Positions 1 to 5,627 of a stretch of DNA of 5,824 nucleotides are shown piece by piece (position 1 is the first letter of the stretch; the number at the start of each line of letters is the position of its first letter). The translations under genes and the position numbers were made by a program. The stretch lies in NCBI GenBank assembly GCA_018896985.1, contig JAHILQ010000090.1:1-5824 (forward strand). Direction: 5' to 3'. The notes beneath the pieces were generated by a model. It saw only the letters and a program-made list of their open reading frames with translations, did no database searches and was not told the origin of the DNA. Origin of the DNA: Nitrospinota bacterium (GTDB taxonomy: Bacteria; Nitrospirota; Thermodesulfovibrionia; Thermodesulfovibrionales; UBA1546).

Positions 1-1394
1 TCCACAATCTGCCTTATGTTGTTCAGAAACCACGGGTCAATCCATGTGAGTTCATAAATTTCATTAACAGACATTCCGTTTCTCATAGCCTGCGCAATAT
101 ACCAGAGCCTGTCTGCATTAGGCATCTTGAGTTTCGCTTTAAGTTCTGCTGTGCTTATGTCCATTTCTTCAAAACCGTAGCTTTCGATCTCAAGACTCCT
201 TATCGCCTTCTGCAAAGATTCTTTAAAAGTTCTGCCTATGGACATCACCTCTCCTACAGATTTCATCTGTGTTGTGAGCGTGGGATCAGCGGCAGGAAAT
301 TTTTCAAATGCAAATCTTGGAACCTTTGTCACAACATAATCAATCGCAGGCTCAAAGGATGCAGGCGTTTCCCTTGTTATGTCATTTGGTATTTCTTCAA
401 GCGTAAGCCCCACTGCAAGCTTTGCAGCAATCTTTGCTATAGGAAATCCTGTTGCCTTGCTTGCAAGCGCCGAGGACCGTGAAACTCGAGGATTCATTTC
501 TATAACGGACATCCTGCCGTCTTTCGGATTCAATGCAAACTGGATATTCGAACCGCCGGTGTCAACCCCGATTTCCCTGATGATCGCTATCGATGCATCG
601 CGCATCCTCTGGTATTCCTTGTCCGTCAGGGTCTGTGCAGGAGCAACAGTGATTGAGTCTCCCGTATGAACTCCCATAGTATCAAAATTTTCTATGGAGC
701 AGATGATAACGACATTGTCCTTCATATCACGCATCACCTCAAGCTCATATTCCTTCCATCCGATAACTGATTCTTCCACAAGCACCTGATGAACACGACT
801 CAGTTTCAGTCCATTGTCAAGAAGCTCTGTGTATTCTTCCATGTTATATGCAATACCGCCGCCTGTGCCTCCGAGTGTGAATGCAGGCCTGAGGATTGCG
901 GGAAATCCTATGCGTTCAATGATACTAAATCCTTCCTCCATGCTCGTAACTGCCGCGCTCTCAGGAACCTCAAGCCCTATGCTCTTCATTGCATCTTTGA
1001 AGAGCTGCCTGTCCTCAGCCTTCTTTATTGCATGAAGTTTTGCGCCGATGAGTTCAACCTTATACTTTTCAAGCGCTCCGCTTTCAGCAAGCTCAACAGC
1101 AAGGTTAAGCGCGGTCTGTCCGCCCATCGTCGGAAGAAGCGCATCAGGCCTTTCTTTCTTTATTATCAGCTCAATGATGTCTGCTGTTAACGGCTCTATG
1201 TAAGTTGCATCAGCAATCTCAGGGTCAGTCATTATAGTCGCGGGATTTGAATTCACAAGAACTACCTTGTAACCCTCCTCCTTCAATGCCTTGCACGCCT
1301 GAGTTCCCGAATAGTCAAACTCGCACGCCTGTCCTATGACAATAGGGCCTGAGCCGATTAATAAGATTTTTTTGATGTCAGTTCTTTTTGGCAT
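1..1394 (-). CDS. carB: Carbamoyl-phosphate synthase large subunit, N-terminal part (cut by window edge)
   Basis: CarB makes carbamoyl phosphate from bicarbonate, two ATP and the ammonia delivered by CarA; the product feeds PyrB here and arginine synthesis elsewhere. I translated 464 uninterrupted codons, starting MPKRTDIKKILLIGSGPIVI, which is the conserved family opening. This is the first ATP-grasp (carboxyphosphate) half plus the start of the oligomerisation domain. My residue count falls in register with E. coli CarB: Arg129 (AEDR), Arg169 with the glycine loop GGTGGG at 175-180, Gln285, Glu299 and Asn301 (EMNPR). The family is about 1,070 residues long, so some 600 residues lie beyond base 1. 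The start is fixed by conservation and by an in-frame TAA immediately before the ATG. No good Shine-Dalgarno lies within 15 bases, which is odd for such a gene. It is last in the visible operon, 132 bases after carA. No repeat insertion is seen in this portion. Confidence 0.98.
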   Translation of the reverse strand, partial: MPKRTDIKKILLIGSGPIVIGQACEFDYSGTQACKALKEEGYKVVLVNSNPATIMTDPEIADATYIEPLTADIIELIIKKERPDALLPTMGGQTALNLAVELAESGALEKYKVELIGAKLHAIKKAEDRQLFKDAMKSIGLEVPESAAVTSMEEGFSIIERIGFPAILRPAFTLGGTGGGIAYNMEEYTELLDNGLKLSRVHQVLVEESVIGWKEYELEVMRDMKDNVVIICSIENFDTMGVHTGDSITVAPAQTLTDKEYQRMRDASIAIIREIGVDTGGSNIQFALNPKDGRMSVIEMNPRVSRSSALASKATGFPIAKIAAKLAVGLTLEEIPNDITRETPASFEPAIDYVVTKVPRFAFEKFPAADPTLTTQMKSVGEVMSIGRTFKESLQKAIRSLEIESYGFEEMDISTAELKAKLKMPNADRLWYIAQAMRNGMSVNEIYELTWIDPWFLNNIRQIV

Positions 1395-1424
1395 TTAATT
1401 TAACCCAAGCTTAACTATCCTCAT
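1395..1424 (-). other. Possible 9-codon mini-ORF abutting carB
   Basis: An ATG at 1424 opens nine codons (MRIVKLGLN) and a TAA that directly touches the carB ATG in the same frame. It may supply ribosomes to carB by stop-start reinitiation, because carB lacks its own near Shine-Dalgarno; the best purine run, GAGGAT at 1417-1422, lies inside this mini-ORF and 22 bases from carB. The mini-ORF's own initiation signals are poor: AGGA only 2 bases away, AGAGG 13 bases away. It could be chance. Confidence 0.2.
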
Positions 1425-1447
1425 TGTCCTGAAAACACCTCTTTTTC

Positions 1448-1522
1448 GTCATTCCCGCAGTCATTAAGCGGGAATCCATTCTTTTGTCTTTTCTCTGGAT
1501 TCCGCATCAAGTGCGGAATGAC
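1448..1522. repeat. 75-bp interspersed palindromic repeat between carA and carB
   Basis: The element is bounded by an 8-bp inverted repeat, GTCATTCC at 1448-1455 and GGAATGAC at 1515-1522. It contains two hairpins: ATTCCCGC/GCGGGAAT (1451-1458 and 1468-1475) and ATTCCGCA/TGCGGAAT (1499-1506 and 1512-1519). A third inverted pair, GGAATCCA (1471-1478) and TGGATTCC (1496-1503), lets the whole unit fold as one long cruciform. This design is familiar from short interspersed repeats in many bacterial genomes. No U-run follows on either strand, so it is not an intrinsic terminator. In the mRNA it could act as a processing or stability element between carA and carB. Confidence 0.85.
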
Positions 1523-1526
1523 AAAT

Positions 1527-2732
1527 TTATCTCTCTATCATCTCCCTGAATCTCTTGAACAAGTGATCTGAGTCATTCGGCCCGGGTCCTGCCTCAGGAT
1601 GATACTGGACTGAAAATATCGGAAGTTCAACATGCTGCATCCCTTCTTCCGTGCCGTCATAAAGATTTTTATGCGTGAGTTTAACCTGTCCCTTAAGGCT
1701 GTTTATGTCAACGCAATAATTGTGATTCTGCGATGTTATCTCCACCCTGCCTGTTGATAAATCCTTTACAGGATGGTTTCCGCCGTGATGCCCGAATTTG
1801 AGTTTATAAGTTCTCCCGCCCATTGCAAGACCAAGTATCTGATGTCCGAGGCAGATTCCGAATATAGGCTTCTTACCCATCAGCTTCTTTGTGCTTTCAA
1901 TTGCATAAGTTACTGTCTGCGGGTCACCGGGCCCGTTGCTCAAAACTATTCCGTCAGAATTCATCTCAAGAACTTTTTCGGCAGGGGTCTGCGCAGGGAC
2001 AACAGTAACATCAAAACCTGCATCAACAAGGTTTCTCAGTATATTGAACTTTATGCCAAAGTCATAGACGACAACCTTAATCCCCCCCAGCCCCCCTTTA
2101 GTAAAGGGGGGTAAGGGGGGATTTGAGTTCTGAGTTTGGAGTTTGGAGTTTTTTGAATTTTGAGTTTTGAATTTTGAGTTTTGAATTTCTGCGTCAGCAG
2201 GCTGCCATTTCCAGCATCCCTCTTCCCATTTGTATTGCTTTGATGTGGTTACTTCTTTTACAAGGTCAAATGCAGAGATGCCCGGATGCTTTCTCACTTT
2301 CTCAAGGAGGCTTTCAGGTTTTGAATCAACAGTGGAAATTATCCCCATCTGTGCGCCATGATTTCTTAAATGCCTTGTCAGCGCCCTTGTGTCAATACCC
2401 TGAATCCCCACGATATTTGATTTCTTCATATACTCAATGAGCGAAATTTGAGAACGCCAGTTGCTCGGAAACTCGCAAACCTCTTTCACGATAAAACCCT
2501 CTGCCTTAATTCCGCCTTGCGATTCAATGTCTTCCTCGTTTATGCCGTAATTTCCGATCTGGGGGTAAGTCATTGTAACAATCTGTCCCTTGTATGAGGC
2601 GTCGGTGAGTATCTCCTGATAACCTGTCATTGAGGTATTAAACACAACTTCACCAATGGTTTCGCCTTCAGAGCCAAAACCCTCGCCTTCAAACACAACC
2701 CCATCAGAAAGGACTAATAATGCTTTACTCAT
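1527..2732 (-). CDS. carA: Carbamoyl-phosphate synthase small (glutaminase) subunit with in-frame repeat insertion
   Basis: CarA hydrolyses glutamine and channels ammonia to CarB. The 401-residue product has the CarA-specific N-terminal domain (about 1-175; conserved FNTSMTGYQEILTDASY near 31-47 and GIDTRALTRHLR at 112-123) and a class I glutamine amidotransferase domain (about 218-401). The triad is visible: Cys294 in GICLGHQ, His378 and Glu380 in VQYHPEAGPG; the oxyanion-type motif SNGPGDP is at 265-271. Between the domains, residues about 182-217 are foreign low-complexity sequence (N/S/K/Q-rich, then NPPLPPFTKGGLGG) encoded by a palindrome and 7-nt repeats. Removing it leaves about 365 residues, a normal family length. 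The start overlaps the end of pyrC by 8 bases and has AAGGG/AAAGG purine runs just upstream, implying translational coupling. Reading frame and active site are intact, so the enzyme is probably functional. Confidence 0.97.
   Translation of the reverse strand: MSKALLVLSDGVVFEGEGFGSEGETIGEVVFNTSMTGYQEILTDASYKGQIVTMTYPQIGNYGINEEDIESQGGIKAEGFIVKEVCEFPSNWRSQISLIEYMKKSNIVGIQGIDTRALTRHLRNHGAQMGIISTVDSKPESLLEKVRKHPGISAFDLVKEVTTSKQYKWEEGCWKWQPADAEIQNSKFKTQNSKNSKLQTQNSNPPLPPFTKGGLGGIKVVVYDFGIKFNILRNLVDAGFDVTVVPAQTPAEKVLEMNSDGIVLSNGPGDPQTVTYAIESTKKLMGKKPIFGICLGHQILGLAMGGRTYKLKFGHHGGNHPVKDLSTGRVEITSQNHNYCVDINSLKGQVKLTHKNLYDGTEEGMQHVELPIFSVQYHPEAGPGPNDSDHLFKRFREMIER
2081..2121 (-). repeat. 41-bp protein-coding G/C-run palindrome inside carA
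   Basis: On the plus strand: T, seven C, AG, six C, TTTA, then GTAAA, six G, TAA, six G, A. The arms fold into a near-perfect hairpin. On the coding strand it reads NPPLPPFTKGGLGGI in frame. A second copy lies in pyrC at 3861-3901 with 3 differences in 41 positions; identity continues a few bases on both sides (TAAT before, TTTGAGTT after). At 41 bp it is not a multiple of three, so flanking sequence must restore the frame. Confidence 0.93.
2122..2188. repeat. Heptanucleotide repeat tract inside carA
   Basis: On the plus strand a GA dinucleotide recurs at 2125, 2132, 2139, 2146, then 2155, 2162, 2169, 2176 and 2183: nine units of 7 nt with one 2-nt slip. The first units are GAGTTNN-like, the later ones TTTTGAA/TTTTGAG. 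The coding strand translates to N/S/K/T/Q-rich linker (NSKFKTQNSKNSKLQTQNS). With the adjoining 41-bp palindrome the total is 108 nt, exactly 36 codons. Confidence 0.88.
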
Positions 2733-4074
2733 ACACCTTTCCCTTACATATCGTCATTACCGGCATCCCCTTCAATATCCAGCCGTCAAAAGGCGTGTTC
2801 TTGCCTTTTGAAACAAATCTTTCTGCCTCAACTTTGAATTCTTTATTCGCATCAATCAGAACAATATCAGAATCAGAGCCTATTTTCAGAGCGCCTTTAT
2901 TTAACCCTAAAATCTTAGCGGGATTCACTGCCATTTTCTCAACAAGCTGCGGCATAGTCAGAACACCTTCATGCACAAGTCTCAGACTCAGGCTCAGCGC
3001 TGTTTCAAGACCTGATATGCCTGACGGAGACTGGTCAAATTCCTTTAATTTCTCATCCCTGTGATGCGGCGCATGGTCTGTTGCAATAACATCAATTGTG
3101 CCGTCTTTCAGCCCCTGCTTAATAGCATCCGCATCTTTCTTTGTCCTCAACGGCGGATTCACTTTTGCATTTGTGTTATATCCTTCAACAGTCTTCTCTG
3201 TAATGCTGAAGTAATGCGGGCATGTCTCTGCAGTTACATCTATTCCCCTTTCCTTAGCGTCTCTGATTATTCTTACAGAGCCTTCTGTTGAGACATGAGC
3301 TATGTGAAGCCTTCCATTGGCAAGTTTGGCAAGCGCAATGTCCCTGCCTATCATTATCTCTTCTGCTTCGGAAGGTATTCCCTTTAATCCGAGGGTCAAT
3401 GACAACAGCCCTTCGTTCATCACACCGCCTTCGGAAAGGTTTATATCCTCGCAATGAGAGATTATCGGGACATTGAATGTCCTTACATATTCAAGCGCCC
3501 TCCTCATAATAAGACTGCTCATGACAGGTTTTCCGTCATCTGAAAAAGCAACACAGCCCTCTGAATACATTATGCCCATCTCTGCAAGCTCTTCGCCTTT
3601 CTGCCCCTTTGTTATTGCGCCAATCGGATAGACAGTGCATGCGCCTTCCTGAATAGCCTTCCTGATAATAAAATCCGTCACGCTTGAATTATCGTTGACA
3701 GGGTTTGTGTTAGGCATTGCGCAGACTGTTGTAAACCCGCCTTTAACAGCTGCCGTCGTCCCTGTCTTTATAGTTTCCTTGTATTCATATCCCGGCTCTC
3801 TGAGATGTGTATGCATGTCTATAAGACCCGGCATAATATAAAGACCAGATGCATCAATAATCCCCCCCCGCCCCCCTTTAACAAAGGGGGGTAAGGGGGG
3901 ATTTGAGTTTTGTCCCGACTTGTTCGGGATGAGTTTTGAATTATCCTTTACTCCAGACTCCGAACTCTTAACTCTTAACTCTATTATCTTCCCATCCTCG
4001 ATTAATATATCGCCTATCCCATCTATTCCCTGCGATGGGTCAATTATGTGACCATTTTTTATTAATATTTTCAT
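2725..4074 (-). CDS. pyrC: Dihydroorotase, class I, with in-frame repeat insertion
   Basis: PyrC reversibly cyclises carbamoyl aspartate to dihydroorotate; it is a zinc amidohydrolase with a TIM-barrel fold. Metal ligands are all present: His88 and His90 in DMHTHLREPG, Asp180 in FSDDGKP, His207 in ISHCED, His260 in HIAHVS, Asp333 in ATDHAPH; substrate residues Arg92 and Asn122 are also visible. Compared with Bacillus PyrC numbering as I recall it (59, 61, 151, 178, 231, 304), every ligand is shifted by the same 29 residues. This points to a single insertion upstream of residue 88 and none elsewhere. The insertion is at about 38-71 and contains NPPLPPFVKGGRGG; total length is 449 residues against about 425-430 usual. 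The start shares an ATGA with the pyrB stop (4-base overlap) and has AGGAG 7 bases upstream; the end overlaps carA by 8 bases. Confidence 0.97.
   Translation of the reverse strand: MKILIKNGHIIDPSQGIDGIGDILIEDGKIIELRVKSSESGVKDNSKLIPNKSGQNSNPPLPPFVKGGRGGIIDASGLYIMPGLIDMHTHLREPGYEYKETIKTGTTAAVKGGFTTVCAMPNTNPVNDNSSVTDFIIRKAIQEGACTVYPIGAITKGQKGEELAEMGIMYSEGCVAFSDDGKPVMSSLIMRRALEYVRTFNVPIISHCEDINLSEGGVMNEGLLSLTLGLKGIPSEAEEIMIGRDIALAKLANGRLHIAHVSTEGSVRIIRDAKERGIDVTAETCPHYFSITEKTVEGYNTNAKVNPPLRTKKDADAIKQGLKDGTIDVIATDHAPHHRDEKLKEFDQSPSGISGLETALSLSLRLVHEGVLTMPQLVEKMAVNPAKILGLNKGALKIGSDSDIVLIDANKEFKVEAERFVSKGKNTPFDGWILKGMPVMTICKGKVYE
3861..3901 (-). repeat. 41-bp protein-coding G/C-run palindrome inside pyrC (second copy)
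   Basis: On the plus strand: T, eight C, G, six C, TTTA, then ACAAA, six G, TAA, six G, A. It matches the carA copy (2081-2121) at 38 of 41 positions, in the same orientation and the same reading frame, giving NPPLPPFVKGGRGGI. Two of the three differences sit in the loop of the hairpin (GT versus AC), where they change Thr to Val and leave the stem intact. Confidence 0.93.
3905..3938. repeat. Small hairpin flanked by 8-bp direct repeat, inside pyrC insertion
   Basis: A compact palindrome, TCCCGA-CTTGT-TCGGGA (3913-3929), is bracketed by direct repeats GAGTTTTG at 3905-3912 and 3931-3938. GAGTTTTG is also the repeat-tail motif seen in carA, so a tail tract seems to have been interrupted by a different palindromic sequence. 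It is translated in frame as part of the PyrC insertion (residues about 46-57). Confidence 0.7.
3950..3983. repeat. Second heptanucleotide tract in the pyrC insertion
   Basis: ACTC on the plus strand recurs at 3950, 3957, 3964, 3971 and 3978, an exact 7-nt period; the last three units are AACTCTT, AACTCTT, AACTCTA. On the minus strand this is GAGT with period 7, the same heptamer family as the carA tract but in the opposite orientation. It encodes PyrC residues about 31-42 and spans the left boundary of the insertion. Confidence 0.7.
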
Positions 4075-4994
4075 TCCCTCACTCCTGCCAGCAAATACAT
4101 TACAGCCATTCTTACAGCAAGCCCGTTGGTAACCTGCTCAAGTATCACAGACCTTGGCCCGTCAGCAACATCAGAAGCCACCTCCACCCCACGGTTCATA
4201 GGTCCGGGATGCATCACAATCGCATCCTTGTCAGCCCTGCGAAATCTCTCTGAAGTAAGCCCCCAGTTCTTTGAATATTCAAGCGTGGATGGGAAAAATC
4301 CCTTGCCCTGCCTTTCCATCTGAATCCTCAGCACCATAACAGCATTAGCGCCATCCAGCCCTGAGTCCATATCATGGAAAACCTTCACGCCGAGTTCTTC
4401 GAGTTCCTGCGGGACTAATGTAGGAGGCCCTATAAGCCTGACCTCTGCGCCAAATTTAGTCAGCAAATAGATATTTGACTTTGCTACTCTGCTGTGAAGT
4501 ATATCCCCGACTATCGCAATCTTTAATCCTTCAATCCTTCCTATCTTTTCTTTGATTGTAAATGCGTCAAGCAGAGCCTGTGTCGGATGTTCGTTTATGC
4601 CGTCGCCTCCGTTTATAACAGTGGCGTCAATGTGCTTTGAGATGAGATGCGGCGCTCCTGATGATGAATGCCTTATCACCATGAAATCAGCTCCAAGCGC
4701 CTGAACATTGAGGGCTGTATCTATAAGGCTTTCTCCCTTTACGACACTGCTTGTTGTAACCGACAAGTTTAAGACATCGAGGCTCAGTCTTTTTTCTGCA
4801 AGTTCAAACGAGGTTCTCGTCCTTGTTGAGGGCTCAAAAAAGAGATTAACAGCGGTCTTTCCTCTCAGTGCAGGGACTTTCTTAATATCACGCTTAAGCA
4901 CATCCTTAAATCCTGATGCTGTATCAAGAATAAGGGTTATCTCGTCTTTTGTGAGTTCCTTAATACCGAGCAGATCCTTTGAAGAAAGTTTCAT
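4071..4994 (-). CDS. pyrB: Aspartate carbamoyltransferase catalytic subunit
   Basis: PyrB transfers the carbamoyl group to aspartate, the committed step of pyrimidine synthesis. The 307-residue product is of normal family length. Carbamoyl-phosphate motifs are FFEPSTRTR (52-60), Lys86 in VKGES, Arg108-His109, and HPTQALLD (136-143). The aspartate domain carries GDILHSRVAKSN (163-174), VLRIQMER (221-228) and MHPGPMNRGVE (261-271). The open frame extends 15 codons upstream to 5039, but that stretch is Gly/Glu/Arg-rich translation of a GC-rich palindrome. The ATG at 4994 is preferred because MKLSSKDLLGIKEL is the conserved N-terminus and a GGAAGAGG run (5005-5012) lies 10 bases upstream. No regulatory subunit gene pyrI is in the window. 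The stop overlaps the pyrC start by 4 bases, so the two enzymes of consecutive steps are translationally coupled. Confidence 0.97.
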   Translation of the reverse strand: MKLSSKDLLGIKELTKDEITLILDTASGFKDVLKRDIKKVPALRGKTAVNLFFEPSTRTRTSFELAEKRLSLDVLNLSVTTSSVVKGESLIDTALNVQALGADFMVIRHSSSGAPHLISKHIDATVINGGDGINEHPTQALLDAFTIKEKIGRIEGLKIAIVGDILHSRVAKSNIYLLTKFGAEVRLIGPPTLVPQELEELGVKVFHDMDSGLDGANAVMVLRIQMERQGKGFFPSTLEYSKNWGLTSERFRRADKDAIVMHPGPMNRGVEVASDVADGPRSVILEQVTNGLAVRMAVMYLLAGVRE

Positions 4995-5010
4995 TCTAAA
5001 AATACCTCTT

Positions 5011-5050
5011 CCACCCTCCCCCTCGCCCCCTCCCCTCAAGGGCGGGGGAA
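5011..5050. repeat. GC-rich imperfect palindrome upstream of pyrB
   Basis: On the minus strand the run CTTCCCCCGCCC, a short TTGAG loop, and a G-rich arm (GGGGAGGGGGCGAGGGGGAG) form an imperfect hairpin with a bulge. It lies immediately 5' of the pyrB Shine-Dalgarno and differs in sequence from its neighbour at 5060-5100. It probably belongs to an interspersed repeat family, but only one copy is in view. Confidence 0.6.
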
Positions 5051-5059
5051 GTATAATAG

Positions 5060-5100
5060 TTCCCTCTCCCCCTGCGGGAGAGGGTTAGGGTGAGGGGGAT
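5060..5100. repeat. CCCTCTCCC palindromic repeat between pyrR and pyrB
   Basis: A perfect 9-bp stem, CCCTCTCCC (5062-5070) and GGGAGAGGG (5076-5084), closes a 5-nt loop and is followed by GTTAGGGTGAGGGGGA on the plus strand. This is a repeat type I recognise from many unrelated bacterial genomes. No U-run follows on the transcribed side, so it is unlikely to terminate transcription, but it could slow or shape the pyrR-pyrB message. Confidence 0.75.
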
Positions 5101-5102
5101 TT

Positions 5103-5627
5103 TCATTCTATTGTCACCTTATCCTCAAGCCCGTCTTCTTCAAGGCTGACCTCTACATTCTCATCAATTGCCGTTGGTATATTTTTGCCTGCAAAATCAG
5201 CCTTTATCGGAAGCTCCCTGTGCCCCCTGTCTATTAAAACCGCAAGCTGTATGCACGAGGGCCGTCCCATATCCATAAGCGCATCCATAGCAGCCCTTAT
5301 TGACCTGCCTGTAAAAAGCACATCATCAACAAGGACAACCTTCATATCCGTTATCTCACACGGCACCTCTGTCCTTCTGACAGCAGGCTGTTTCTTCCTG
5401 ATGCTAATATCATCCCTGTAAAAGGCAATATCAAGAGAGCCTACAGGAATTTCCCTGCCCTCTATCTCCTTGATCTTGCCTGCAAGCCTTTTTGCGAGAT
5501 GCACCCCGCCTCTCTGTATGCCGACAAGGCAGAGGTCTTTTGTCCCTTTGTTCTTCTCAAGGATTTCATGCGCCATCCGCGCAAGTATCCTGTCTATGTC
5601 TTTTTTATCAAGCAGTTCCTTAGGCAT
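5103..5627 (-). CDS. pyrR: PyrR: pyrimidine operon RNA-binding attenuation regulator / uracil phosphoribosyltransferase
   Basis: PyrR binds pyr leader RNA when charged with UMP (antagonised by PRPP) and promotes termination; many members also convert uracil and PRPP to UMP. The 174-residue form aligns throughout with Bacillus PyrR as I recall it: ARMAHEILEKNKG (16-28), LVGIQRGGVHLAKRLA (34-49), AFYRDDIS (68-75), the PRPP loop VVLVDDVLFTGRS (97-109), MGRPSCIQLAVLIDRGHRELPI (120-141) and GKNIPTA (147-153). Three in-frame starts exist: 5705, 5657 and 5627. I chose 5627 because it gives the family's length, has GGAG 7 bases upstream, and lies beyond the attenuator terminator, whereas 5705 would make the terminator coding. 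5657 cannot be excluded. It is the first gene of the operon, and the leader in front of it is the expected target of its own product. Confidence 0.95.
   Translation of the reverse strand: MPKELLDKKDIDRILARMAHEILEKNKGTKDLCLVGIQRGGVHLAKRLAGKIKEIEGREIPVGSLDIAFYRDDISIRKKQPAVRRTEVPCEITDMKVVLVDDVLFTGRSIRAAMDALMDMGRPSCIQLAVLIDRGHRELPIKADFAGKNIPTAIDENVEVSLEEDGLEDKVTIE

Noticed and set aside
789..1190. Plus-strand open frame of 133 codons opposite carB
   Set aside because: The minus strand here encodes unambiguous CarB; the plus-strand product is Cys-rich, lacks recognisable motifs and is a shadow.
1773..2114. Plus-strand open frame ending in NPPQPPFSKGG
   Set aside because: It is antisense to carA; the familiar peptide arises because the palindrome reads similarly on both strands. 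No ribosome site or family similarity.
2081..2121. Intrinsic terminator or CRISPR-like repeat within carA
   Set aside because: The hairpin lacks a following U-run on the transcribed strand and lies in an open coding frame; two copies 1.8 kb apart without spacers are not a CRISPR array.
4995..5039. N-terminal extension of PyrB (Gly/Glu/Arg-rich, 15 residues)
   Set aside because: It is translation of a GC-rich palindrome; the conserved N-terminus and a purine-rich ribosome site both support the start at 4994.
5049..5062. Internal promoter for pyrB (TATTAT-like box in the pyrR-pyrB gap)
   Set aside because: There is an AT-rich box between the two palindromes, but no credible -35 hexamer at the right distance upstream, which is C/G-run repeat.
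4708..5088. Plus-strand open frame with Pro/Ser-rich tail
   Set aside because: It is antisense to pyrB and runs into the GC-rich repeats; the Pro-rich end is repeat translation.
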